Origin: BOG-908 sp963850605
GTDB taxonomy: Bacteria > Pseudomonadota > Alphaproteobacteria > Acetobacterales > Acetobacteraceae
Assembly: GCA_963850605.1 (NCBI GenBank)
Contig: CAWKLX010000003.1
Span: forward strand, 372,001-436,000
Length of the DNA stretch: 64,000 bases
Reading direction: 5' to 3'
Part shown: piece after piece, positions 1 through 7,927 of the stretch
How the letters are laid out: the number at the start of each line of letters is the position of its first letter
Position numbering within the stretch: the stretch's first letter is position 1
Made by a program: the position numbers and the translations under genes
Notes under the pieces: model-generated
Told to the model about the DNA's origin: nothing
The model's input: the letters and a program-made list of their open reading frames with translations, nothing else
The model's database searches: none

Positions 1-4
1 AGCC

Positions 5-274
5 CTACTTGGTGATCCGGCCGAGCAGGAAACCGACCGCCGCGGCTACACCGATGGCGATCAGCGGCTGGTCGCGCACCTGGTCGGCCACCATGTCGGC
101 CCCGTCTTCCGTGTAGGATCGCGCGCTCTTCGCGTATTCGCCGGCCCTGGAGGCATAGTCGTTCGCGCGGCTGCGGGCGTCCGACAGCATGGGGCTGACA
201 CGGTCCTCCATCAGCTGGTTCACCTGGCGCTTAAGGTCTCGGATCTCGTCGCGCGCCGTGTCGGACATGGCCAT
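5..274 (-). CDS. DUF883/YqjD-like membrane-anchored protein
   Basis: An 89-residue protein. A charged, probably helical region (about residues 5-65, rich in D, R, S and A) is followed by one C-terminal membrane segment near residues 70-86 that ends in GRITK. This layout matches the ElaB/YqjD/DUF883 family, whose members bind ribosomes or sit at the inner membrane in stationary or stressed cells. The start was chosen because AGGAGG lies six bases upstream of the ATG (plus-strand cctcct at 282-287). Family membership is inferred from architecture and the GFLLGR ending; the exact function is unknown. Confidence 0.8.
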   Translation of the reverse strand: MAMSDTARDEIRDLKRQVNQLMEDRVSPMLSDARSRANDYASRAGEYAKSARSYTEDGADMVADQVRDQPLIAIGVAAAVGFLLGRITK

Positions 275-380
275 GGAAAGCCTCCTGCTTGCATGATGGT
301 CGAGGGCCGGTGACACCACCGGCATTACAGGCCGTGCAACGCCGCCTTGCGGAGGGGGTTGCCATGCAGGATTGGGCTGA

Positions 381-1475
381 ATGGCGTTCGCTTCGCGGAA
401 CACACCGGGCCCCACTCCCCGTGGCCGGGCCGCCACGGCCCTCGCCGGGACCGCGGGCTTCGCGCTTTCGGTCGCGCCTGGGTCGCTGACCGCTCTGCTG
501 GGTGCGCCGGGCAGCGGCAAATCGGCGGTGATGCGCCTGCTGGCGGGTTCGGGCGGGGGTGGCAGCCGGGTGCTGGCGCTGGGTCGCGATGTCACCGGAT
601 TGAGCCCCGGCGAGCGCGGCTTCGGCGTCGTCCGGCAGCCCGATACGCTCGCCGGCAATCTGACACTGGCGCAGAACGTGGCCGCGGCCTTGCGTGCGCG
701 GAAAATGCCGGCAGCGGGACAGGCGGCGCTGGTGGCCGAGGTCATGGAACAGCTTGGACTGACAGGGGTCGCCGGCCGCCGGCCGGACGAGGTGGGCCGC
801 GCCGAGCGGCAGCGGACGGTTCTGGCCCGCGCCGTCGTGTTCCAGCCCAAAATCCTGCTCCTGGACGAGCCGTTCGGCGACCAGGACATGGCTGGCCGCG
901 CCGAGCTGGCGGCCTGCCTTCGCCGGCTGCACGCCTTGCTCGAGGCCACTACGCTGCTGGCCACGGCCCAGGGACAGGACGCGCTGGAGACTGCCGATCA
1001 TATTGCCGTTTTGCGCGATGGCTGCGTGATCCAGCACGAGACGGCGCAGGCGGTCTACGAGCGCCCTGCCTCCCTGTATGCCGCCCGGCTTCTGGGCGAG
1101 GTCAGCACCCTGCCGGGTCGCGTCGCAGAGGTCTTCGACGACACGGCGATGATACGCCTGTCCTGCGGGCCGTTGGTCGAAGCGGCCGCACCTGGCCTGC
1201 GCCTCGGCGATGATTGCGTGCTGGTGCTGCGTCCGGAGCGCATCGCGCTGGCACCCGTACCTGCCGCGGAGATGGGGGAGGATGCGATCGATGCGACGGT
1301 CATCGAGGCGCGGTGCCTGGGTGAGACCGCGCGCGTGTCGGTCCTGATTGGCACGGGCGCCGGGCTCGTCTTGCGCCGGCCGGCAGCGGCAGGGTTGCGC
1401 GGCGTGGTGCCGGGCGCCGCCGTGTCGATTGCCTGGCAGCCGCACCATGCGCTTGCCTTGCCGCCGGACTCCTAG
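381..1475 (+). CDS. PotA/FbpC-like ABC importer ATPase, degenerate signature
   Basis: A 364-residue ATPase with a C-terminal TOBE-like region (about residues 240-360), as in polyamine or iron importers. Walker A is intact (GAPGSGKS, near residue 41) and so is Walker B (ILLLDEPFGDQD). Two other key elements look abnormal. The LSGGQ signature is replaced by VGRAERQ just before the helix TVLARAVV, and the H-loop histidine, usually in a THD-like motif, is replaced (ATAQGQDALE). Such an NBD would be expected to hydrolyse ATP poorly unless paired with a normal partner. A periplasmic binding protein gene follows 75 bases downstream, but no permease gene is present, so the transporter is incomplete here. 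Substrate unknown. Confidence 0.75.
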   Translation: MAFASRNTPGPTPRGRAATALAGTAGFALSVAPGSLTALLGAPGSGKSAVMRLLAGSGGGGSRVLALGRDVTGLSPGERGFGVVRQPDTLAGNLTLAQNVAAALRARKMPAAGQAALVAEVMEQLGLTGVAGRRPDEVGRAERQRTVLARAVVFQPKILLLDEPFGDQDMAGRAELAACLRRLHALLEATTLLATAQGQDALETADHIAVLRDGCVIQHETAQAVYERPASLYAARLLGEVSTLPGRVAEVFDDTAMIRLSCGPLVEAAAPGLRLGDDCVLVLRPERIALAPVPAAEMGEDAIDATVIEARCLGETARVSVLIGTGAGLVLRRPAAAGLRGVVPGAAVSIAWQPHHALALPPDS

Positions 1476-1550
1476 GGCCGGGCGCGTCTTGCTGGCGGGG
1501 CGGGGATGGCAGATAGCTGCCGGCCGACCCAGAAAACCGGGACCGATCGG

Positions 1551-2612
1551 ATGCGCGTACTTGTCTTCGCTCTGATGTCGCTCGCCGTGGGATGGTTTTG
1601 GCCGTGCGCGTCCGCCCGGGCGACGCAGCCCCGGCCCGCCGCCTCCGTACCCGCCGCCGAAGCCAAGCCCGATGTCGTCGGTCCGGATCCGCTGACCGTC
1701 GTTTTGCCGCCTGGTCCGCCGCACGCCGCGGTGCGCCTCGTTCAACCCTATGCGCAAGCGACGGCGACCAGCCTGAGCCAGCCTGGCTGGGACGGCACGG
1801 CCGGCGCGCTGTCTGCGCTTATCGCGGCGCACCAGGCCGACCTTGTGCTCGCCGATGGCCCAACGCTGACCGCCTTGTGCCGCGCCCAAAAACTCGACCG
1901 GCTGGACTGGCCCGCGCTGGGCGGCCGTGACCGGTTTGTTGCCGGCGCCGCCAGCGACTGTGGCGCGGGCGCCTATGTGGCCGCGACCGTGCTCGCCTGG
2001 GATAGCGCCAAACTGCCGGCCGGGGCAGGGACGACCGCCTACACCTGGGGGGATTTTTGGGATGTGGCCCGGCATCCCGGCCGCCGCGGGCTGCGCCGGG
2101 CGGCGCGTGGCAATCTGGAGGCGGCGCTCATGGCCGACGGGGTTTCCCCGGGCGACGTGTATCGCACGTTGCGCTCGGCCGACGGCGTGGACCGCGCGTT
2201 CCGCAAGCTGGACCAGCTCAAGCCCTATATCGAATGGTGGGACCGGCCCGAGCAGCCGGCGCAATTTCTGTCCACCGCGAAGGTGTTGATGACGACCGCC
2301 CCGGCGGAGACGCTGCGCCAGGTGCCCCATGCGCATCCGGCCATGCAGTGGGCCGGCAGCCTGGCCGAAACGATGAGCTGGGCACGGCCGGCCGGCGCGG
2401 CACACCCCCAAGCGGCGCAAGCGGCGCTGCTGATCGCATCCGACGCGGCGCGCCAGGCCATCTTCGCGCACGAAACCGGGTGGGAGCCGGCGACACAGGG
2501 GGGGGCCGCGTTCTTGCCACAGCAAACTCAGGGTGGGTTGGCGATCGACGAGGGGTTTTGGATAGAGAATGGGGAGAAGTTGGAGAGCCGGTTCAAAGCA
2601 GCAATCAAGTAA
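1551..2612 (+). CDS. Periplasmic substrate-binding protein, PotD/spermidine-putrescine type
   Basis: A 353-residue exported protein. It starts at the ATG giving MRVLVFALMSLAVGWFW, a typical signal peptide; a longer reading from 1506 would bury that signal. The mature part carries family-1 solute-binding features: LRRAARGNLEAALMADGV, a YIEWWDRPEQPAQFLSTAKV stretch like the hinge of PotD-type proteins, and a C-terminal GFWIENGEKLESRFKAAI. It follows the ATPase gene on the same strand and probably shares a transcript. No permease is encoded nearby. The substrate could be a polyamine, iron or an organic acid; the sequence alone does not decide. Confidence 0.75.
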   Translation: MRVLVFALMSLAVGWFWPCASARATQPRPAASVPAAEAKPDVVGPDPLTVVLPPGPPHAAVRLVQPYAQATATSLSQPGWDGTAGALSALIAAHQADLVLADGPTLTALCRAQKLDRLDWPALGGRDRFVAGAASDCGAGAYVAATVLAWDSAKLPAGAGTTAYTWGDFWDVARHPGRRGLRRAARGNLEAALMADGVSPGDVYRTLRSADGVDRAFRKLDQLKPYIEWWDRPEQPAQFLSTAKVLMTTAPAETLRQVPHAHPAMQWAGSLAETMSWARPAGAAHPQAAQAALLIASDAARQAIFAHETGWEPATQGGAAFLPQQTQGGLAIDEGFWIENGEKLESRFKAAIK

Positions 2613-2619
2613 GAAACAC

Positions 2620-2730
2620 CTTCTTTTCTGAAGAAAAGAAGCAAACGACTTTTTACTATTAAGCGCGCCCCTTTCAGCCGGCGCCCCCCAATAGACGAAA
2701 GTTTTTTGGTTCTTTTTTTCAAAAAAGAAC
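2620..2730. repeat. Dispersed AT-rich palindromic repeat, two units with hairpins outward
   Basis: Two perfect hairpins with 10-bp arms lie at 2620-2641 (arms CTTCTTTTCT and AGAAAAGAAG, two-base loop) and 2709-2730 (arms GTTCTTTTTT and AAAAAAGAAC). Each is followed on its inner side by an AAAGTTTTTTG-like tail, so the two units are in inverted orientation around a GC-rich spacer. Related elements occur near 34.0, 45.8 and 54.5 kb, with degenerate ones near 30.0 and 47.2 kb. They may act as bidirectional terminators after the binding-protein gene. They are far more AT-rich than their surroundings. Confidence 0.85.
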
Positions 2731-2776
2731 ATCTTTCCTATTGCCCTGTTGTATGCGCCCCCCCTAGAAGCCCGCC

Positions 2777-3169
2777 ATGCGCTTCACCGTGGACCGCCTC
2801 GACCACCTCGTCATCACCTGCCACGAGGTAGAGATAACAGCCGCCTGGTATCAGCGCGTGCTGGGCATGGAGCGCGAGGATTTCGGGCCGGATAGCCGGT
2901 GCGCGCTGAAATTCGGCGGTGCCAAGATCAATGTGCGGCCGGTGGGCGACCTGGCCTGGAGCAGCGCGCGCGATGCCGCCCCCGGCACGCAGGATTTGTG
3001 TTTTGTCTCCGCCGTCGGACCCGAGGATGTGGTTGGCCACCTGCATTCATGCGGGGTCGCCATCGAATCAGGCCCGGTCAAGCGTGCCGGCGCGCTCGGC
3101 GAAATCAGCTCCGTCTATTGCCGTGACCCGGATGGCAATCTGATCGAGATCGCCTCCTATCTTGACTGA
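2777..3169 (+). CDS. VOC-family (glyoxalase/dioxygenase fold) protein
   Basis: A 130-residue single-module vicinal oxygen chelate protein. It opens with DRLDHLVITCHEVEITAAWY, has the midpoint LGMEREDFG, and ends with the family's DPDGNLIEIASYL, where the glutamate is a metal ligand in many members. One copy of the fold is about 120-130 residues, so it is full length. The stop overlaps the start of queA by eight bases, which suggests translational coupling, though the two functions have no obvious link. Substrate unknown. Confidence 0.85.
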   Translation: MRFTVDRLDHLVITCHEVEITAAWYQRVLGMEREDFGPDSRCALKFGGAKINVRPVGDLAWSSARDAAPGTQDLCFVSAVGPEDVVGHLHSCGVAIESGPVKRAGALGEISSVYCRDPDGNLIEIASYLD

Positions 3170-4214
3170 AGCCGGGCCGTTCGCCGCCGACTTCGATTTT
3201 CTTCTCCCCGCCGACCGCATCGCCCAGCATCCGGCCAGCCCGCGCGAGGCCGCGCGACTGCTGCATGTGGCGAACACGCTTTCCGACCGCACCGTGGCCG
3301 ACCTGCCCAGCCTGCTGCAGCCCGGCGACCTTTTGGTGACCAACGACACGCGCGTTATTCCTGCCCAACTGACGGCCATGCGCGGCGCCGCCCGCGTGGG
3401 TATCACGCTGGATCGCGCGCTGGACAACGGCACCTGGCATGCGCTGGCCCGCAACGCCCGGCGGCTGCACGTAGGGGACGAACTGATCTTTGATGGGGCG
3501 GCGGAGTTGCGGGCCTCGGTCGTGGACGTGGCCGATGGCGGCAGTGTCACCCTGCGCTTCGACCGTGCCGGCGATGCTTTCGAGGATGCATTGCGGCTGT
3601 CGGGCGCGCTGGCGCTGCCGCCTTACATCCATCGCCCGCACGGCCCTACCGGCGAGGATGCGCGCGACTACCAGACAGTATTCGCGGCCCGGCCAGGTGC
3701 TGTGGCCGCACCTACCGCAGGGCTGCATTTCTCCCCCGGCCTGCTGGCCCGGCTGACCGCTGCCGGCGTGCAGCAGGTGAGCCTGACCCTGCACGTGGGC
3801 GCCGGCACGTTCCTGCCGATGCGATCCGAGCGCGTGTCCGAGCACACCATGCACCCCGAACGCGGCTGGCTTTCTCCGGCCGCCGCCGCGCGGATCAATG
3901 ACACGCGGTTGGCTTGTGGCCGCATCGTGGCTGTCGGCACGACGTGTCTGCGCCTCTTGGAGGCGGCGACCGACGAGAACGGCACGCACGCCTTCGACGG
4001 CGAGACCGACATTTTCATCATTCCCGGCCGCAAGATACGGGGCGCCGACTTGCTCCTGACGAATTTCCATCTGCCGCGCTCGACCCTGTTCATGCTGGTC
4101 TGCGCCTTTGCCGGCGCCGCGCGCATGAAGGCCGCCTACGCCCACGCCATCGAGGCCGGTTACCGATTTTATTCGTATGGCGATGCCACCCTGCTGGAGC
4201 GTGTGGACCCGTGA
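3162..4214 (+). CDS. queA: S-adenosylmethionine:tRNA ribosyltransferase-isomerase
   Basis: QueA makes epoxyqueuosine by transferring the ribosyl part of SAM to 7-aminomethyl-7-deazaguanine in tRNA. The 350-residue product shows the family's N-terminal DFDFLLPADRIAQHPASPRE, NDTRVIPAQL, the strongly conserved AAPTAGLHFSP, THVGAGTFLPM-like LHVGAGTFLPM, VGTTCLRLLE, and a C-terminal NFHLPRSTLFMLVCAFAG. The start is TTG, within the end of the upstream VOC gene. It overlaps tgt by four bases (GTGA), so the two queuosine genes are coupled. Confidence 0.96.
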   Translation: MTEAGPFAADFDFLLPADRIAQHPASPREAARLLHVANTLSDRTVADLPSLLQPGDLLVTNDTRVIPAQLTAMRGAARVGITLDRALDNGTWHALARNARRLHVGDELIFDGAAELRASVVDVADGGSVTLRFDRAGDAFEDALRLSGALALPPYIHRPHGPTGEDARDYQTVFAARPGAVAAPTAGLHFSPGLLARLTAAGVQQVSLTLHVGAGTFLPMRSERVSEHTMHPERGWLSPAAAARINDTRLACGRIVAVGTTCLRLLEAATDENGTHAFDGETDIFIIPGRKIRGADLLLTNFHLPRSTLFMLVCAFAGAARMKAAYAHAIEAGYRFYSYGDATLLERVDP

Positions 4215-5329
4215 CCGCGTTCGGCTGGGCCGGCGCGGCGCAAGACGGGGAGGCCCGTGCCGGCACCCTGCACACCGCGCATGGCGAGGTTTCGACCCCC
4301 ACCTTCATGCCGGTGGGGACAGCCGCCACGGTGAAGGCGATGACGGCGGATTCGGTGCGGGCCACCGGCGCCGGCATCGTGCTGGCCAACACCTATCACC
4401 TGATGCTGCGGCCGGGGCCCGAACGGGTGGCCGCCCTGGGCGGGCTGCACCGGATGATGGACTGGCCGGGGCCGATCCTGACCGATAGCGGCGGGTTCCA
4501 GGTGATGTCGCTGGGCAAGCTGCGGACGCTGGACGAGGGTGGGGTGACGTTCCAGTCGCATCTTGACGGATCGCGCCACCGGCTGACGCCGGAGTGGGCG
4601 GTGGAGATTCAGCACGCGCTGGATGCCACCATCAGCATGGTGCTGGACGAGTGCACGCCGTTTCCCGCCACCCATGCGCAAGCCGAAACCTCCATGGCCA
4701 TGTCCATGCGCTGGGCTGCCCGCTGCCGCCATGCGTTCGTGGCGCGCGAGGGCTACGCGCTGTTCGGCATCGTTCAGGGCGGCGTGTTTCCGGATTTGCG
4801 CCGCGTGTCGGCGGAGGCGCTGCGGGAGACCGGGTTCGAGGGCTATGCGGTGGGCGGGCTGGCGGTGGGCGAGGGCCAGGCGGCGATGTTCGACACGCTG
4901 GAGGCGACCGTGCCGCATCTGCCGCGGGACGCGCCGCGCTACCTGATGGGCGTGGGCACGCCTGACGATCTGTTGGGGGCGGTGGCCCGGGGGGTCGACA
5001 TGTTCGACTGTGTGATGCCGACGCGGGCCGGCCGCACCGGGCGCGCTTTTACGTCACGCGGCGTGCTGAATTTGCGCAATGCCCGACATGCCCCGGATAG
5101 TGGCCCGCTGGACCCGGATTGCGCGTGCCCGGCCTGCGCGCGCCACAGCCGCGCCTACCTGCACCACCTGTTCCGGTGTGACGAGATGCTGGGGCCGATG
5201 CTGCTGACCTGGCACAATCTCTCGTATTACCAGCGTCTCATGCGCGGGATGCGGGAGGCCATTCTGGGCGGCGGGTTGACTGCGTTTGCCGCAGGGGTGC
5301 GATCGGGCTGGGTGGCCGATGCTTGTTGA
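4211..5329 (+). CDS. tgt: tRNA-guanine transglycosylase
   Basis: Tgt exchanges guanine-34 of tRNAs with GUN anticodons for the queuine precursor. The 372-residue product starts at a GTG overlapping the queA stop; the reading frame is open further upstream but that part is antisense-like noise inside queA. Visible hallmarks are TPTFMPVGTAATVKAM, LANTYHLMLRPG, the catalytic DSGGFQVMSLG, LFGIVQGG, the nucleophile region GVDMFDCVMPTR, and a zinc site CACPACARH..H near residues 304-320. It completes a queA-tgt pair; other queuosine genes are not in the window. Confidence 0.96.
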   Translation: MTAFGWAGAAQDGEARAGTLHTAHGEVSTPTFMPVGTAATVKAMTADSVRATGAGIVLANTYHLMLRPGPERVAALGGLHRMMDWPGPILTDSGGFQVMSLGKLRTLDEGGVTFQSHLDGSRHRLTPEWAVEIQHALDATISMVLDECTPFPATHAQAETSMAMSMRWAARCRHAFVAREGYALFGIVQGGVFPDLRRVSAEALRETGFEGYAVGGLAVGEGQAAMFDTLEATVPHLPRDAPRYLMGVGTPDDLLGAVARGVDMFDCVMPTRAGRTGRAFTSRGVLNLRNARHAPDSGPLDPDCACPACARHSRAYLHHLFRCDEMLGPMLLTWHNLSYYQRLMRGMREAILGGGLTAFAAGVRSGWVADAC

Positions 5330-5384
5330 CCAGGCGGGCGCACCCAAGCTTCCGCTCTACCCAGCCAGAGGCTAGATATCGGAA

Positions 5385-5834
5385 ATGTTCGATTTTGCCT
5401 GGTCCGAGATCGCCCTGATCGGGGTGGTGGCGCTGATCGCCATCGGCCCCAAGGACATGCCTGTCGCCATTCGCGGCATCGCGCAGACGGTCAAGAAACT
5501 GCGGCGGATGGCGGGCGAGTTCCAGGGCCATGTGGACGAGATGCTGCGCGAGGCCGATCTGGGCGATGTGAAGAACTCCATCAACGAGCTGCGCAGTCTG
5601 AACCCCAGGTCCATGGTGCAGCGCGCGGTCGATCCGGATGGGACGGTTGGCCGCGCCTTCGCCGACCCGTTCCGCGAGCATCCTGTGGCGCCGGTGATGA
5701 CAAAGCTGGACCAGGTGCACGTGCCGGCGCTGGAGGCGGCCGAGCCTGTGCCGCCCGCGCCGGAAGTTCCGCTGGGCGAGCCGCCGATGCCGCGGGCCGG
5801 TGACGTGGAAACCCCGGCGCCGGGCGGCCACTGA
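5385..5834 (+). CDS. tatB: Sec-independent translocase subunit TatB
   Basis: A 149-residue protein with one N-terminal membrane helix (MFDFAWSEIALIGVVALIAI), the conserved GPKDMP turn and an amphipathic helix (GIAQTVKKLRRMAGEFQGHV), then an acidic, proline-rich tail. This is the TatB layout: TatB and TatC form the receptor for twin-arginine signal peptides. It lies four bases from tatC. tatA is not adjacent and must be elsewhere. Tat substrates are expected in this organism, for example cofactor-bearing periplasmic oxidoreductases. Confidence 0.93.
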   Translation: MFDFAWSEIALIGVVALIAIGPKDMPVAIRGIAQTVKKLRRMAGEFQGHVDEMLREADLGDVKNSINELRSLNPRSMVQRAVDPDGTVGRAFADPFREHPVAPVMTKLDQVHVPALEAAEPVPPAPEVPLGEPPMPRAGDVETPAPGGH

Positions 5835-5837
5835 CCC

Positions 5838-6623
5838 ATGGACGCGGCCACCAGCGACGACCCGATCCATGACAAGCCGATGCCGCTGCTGGAGCATCTG
5901 GTCGAGCTGCGGCGCCGCCTGCTGTGGTCGGCCGCCGCCTTCATCGCGGCGTTCGCGGTCTGTTACTACTTTTCGCGGCCGATCTACAATTTCTTGACCC
6001 TGCCTCTCGTGCACGCGATGCGTGACCGCGGCGACCAGCCGCATCTGATTTATACGCAGTTGTACGAGGCGTTTTTCACCTATGTGAAGGTGGGGTTCTT
6101 CGGCGCGAGTTTCGTGTCGTTTCCTGTCGTCGCCAGCCAGGTTTGGATGTTCGTCGCCCCTGGGCTGTACCGGAGTGAGCGGCGGGCCTTCGCGCCGTTC
6201 CTGATCGCTACACCCGTGCTGTTCATCCTTGGGGCGACGCTGGCGTATTCGTTCGTGTTTCCGTTTGCCTGGAAGTTCTTCCTGGGCTTCGAGACGACCG
6301 GCAACGGCGTGAACGTGGCGCAGATCGAGTTGCAGCCGAAGGTCAGCGAGTATTTGTCACTGGTGATGAAGCTGATCATGGCGTTCGGCATCGCGTTCCA
6401 GTTGCCGGTGTTGCTGACGCTGTGCGCGAAAGTGGGGTTGGTTACGTCGCGCGGGCTGAAGAAATATCGGCGGTATGCGTATGTCGGGTGTTTTATTGTG
6501 GCGGCGATTTTGACGCCGCCGGACATCATTACGCAGACCGGGCTCGCGGTGCCGTTGATTGCGCTGTATGAGATTTCGATTTTTTCTGCGCGCCTGGTTG
6601 AGCCCAAGCCGGTCGAGATCTGA
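5838..6623 (+). CDS. tatC: Sec-independent translocase subunit TatC
   Basis: A 261-residue inner-membrane protein with six predicted helices. Family hallmarks are the N-terminal MPLLEHLVELRRRLLWS (the E and R residues are needed for signal-peptide binding), FFTYVKVGFFGASFVSFPVV, QVWMFVAPGLYRSERR, and the C-terminal LTPPDIITQTGLAVPLIALYE with the conserved DxxTQ-like segment. The stop codon overlaps the serS start (TGATG). Confidence 0.96.
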   Translation: MDAATSDDPIHDKPMPLLEHLVELRRRLLWSAAAFIAAFAVCYYFSRPIYNFLTLPLVHAMRDRGDQPHLIYTQLYEAFFTYVKVGFFGASFVSFPVVASQVWMFVAPGLYRSERRAFAPFLIATPVLFILGATLAYSFVFPFAWKFFLGFETTGNGVNVAQIELQPKVSEYLSLVMKLIMAFGIAFQLPVLLTLCAKVGLVTSRGLKKYRRYAYVGCFIVAAILTPPDIITQTGLAVPLIALYEISIFSARLVEPKPVEI

Positions 6624-7891
6624 TGCACGACATCAAGGCGGTGCGCGCCGATCCGGCGGGGTTCGACGCGGCCATGGCGCGGCGCGGATTAATCGATGTT
6701 TCGGGCGACCTGCTCAAGATCGATACCGCACGTCGAGAAGCGCTAACCGAGCAGCAGGACCGCCAAGCGCGTCGCAATTCGCTTGCCAAGGAGATTGGAC
6801 AAGGCAAGCGGACTGGCGCGAACACATCACCGCTTGAAGCGGAGGCCAGCGATCTGCGTCAGCATATGGAGCGGTTGAGCCAGTTTTCCGCGCAGGAGGA
6901 GCAGGCACTCCACACGCGGCTCATTGCTCTCCCAAACAGTTTGGATGCTGACGTCCCATCCGGCGCTGATGAGTCCGCCAATATAGAGCTGAAGCGCTGG
7001 GGCGCTCCGTCTGACTTTCCTTTCGCTCCCGTGCAGCATTTCGAGCTTGGCGAAGCGCTCGGCCTGATGGATTTTGCGAATGCAGCCAAGATCGCCGGCA
7101 GCCGCTTTACCGTGCTGCGCGGCGCGCTCGCCCGGCTGGAACGCGCACTCGGCCAATTCATGCTCGACATGCACGCGGAAAAGCACGGCTACGAGGAGGC
7201 CAGCGTGCCGTCGCTGGTCAACGACGCGGCCGCGTTCGGCACGGGGCAGTTGCCGAAATTCACCGACGATCTGTTCCGCACGACGGACGGGCGCTGGCTG
7301 ATCCCCACCGCAGAAGTGCCGCTCACCAACCTCGTCGCCGGCGAGATACTGCCCGAAGCCGCGCTGCCCATTCGGCGCTGCGCGCTGACGGATTGCTTCC
7401 GCAGCGAAGCCGGCAGCGCCGGGCGCGACACGCGCGGCATGCTGCGCCAACATCAATTCAAAAAGGTCGAGTTGGTCACCATCGCCCATCCCGATCGCAG
7501 CGACGAGGAACACGAGCGCATGACGCGCTGCGCCGAGGCGGTGCTGGAGGCGCTGAGCCTGCCCTATCGCCGCATGTTCCTGTGCGCCGGCGACACCGGC
7601 TTTTCCGCCGCCCGCACCTACGATCTTGAAGTCTGGCTGCCGGGCCAGGGCATGTGGCGCGAGATCAGCTCCTGCTCCAACACGCGCGCCTTCCAGGCCC
7701 GCCGCATGAACGCGCGCTATCGCGGCGCAAACGGCGTCGCGCACGTGCACACGCTGAACGGCTCGGGCGTGGCGGTCGGCCGTGCTCTGATCGCGGTGAT
7801 GGAGAATTACCAGCGCGAGGATGGCAGCATCACCGTGCCGGAGGTGTTGCGGCCTTACATGGGCGGTATTGAGACCATCGCGCGCGCCTGA
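6623..7891 (+). CDS. serS: Seryl-tRNA synthetase
   Basis: Class II synthetase charging tRNA-Ser. The 422-residue product has the N-terminal coiled-coil arm (about residues 25-105), motif 2 with CFRSEAGSAGRDTRGMLR followed by HQFKKVELV, and motif 3 near NGSGVAVGRALIAVMENYQ. Length is usual for the family. It overlaps the tatC stop by one base, so it is probably cotranscribed with tatBC, a common order in alphaproteobacteria. The first 450 bases are visibly less GC-rich than the rest of the gene, perhaps only reflecting the charged coiled coil. Confidence 0.96.
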   Translation: MHDIKAVRADPAGFDAAMARRGLIDVSGDLLKIDTARREALTEQQDRQARRNSLAKEIGQGKRTGANTSPLEAEASDLRQHMERLSQFSAQEEQALHTRLIALPNSLDADVPSGADESANIELKRWGAPSDFPFAPVQHFELGEALGLMDFANAAKIAGSRFTVLRGALARLERALGQFMLDMHAEKHGYEEASVPSLVNDAAAFGTGQLPKFTDDLFRTTDGRWLIPTAEVPLTNLVAGEILPEAALPIRRCALTDCFRSEAGSAGRDTRGMLRQHQFKKVELVTIAHPDRSDEEHERMTRCAEAVLEALSLPYRRMFLCAGDTGFSAARTYDLEVWLPGQGMWREISSCSNTRAFQARRMNARYRGANGVAHVHTLNGSGVAVGRALIAVMENYQREDGSITVPEVLRPYMGGIETIARA

Positions 7892-7927
7892 GGCCAGGGT
7901 GATGAGGTTGGGAAAGCGCGCCCGCGA

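Noticed and set aside
231..2732. An 833-codon minus-strand open frame opposite the ABC ATPase and binding-protein genes
   Set aside because: It mirrors the codon bias of two recognisable plus-strand genes, has no known domain, and begins inside the palindromic repeat.
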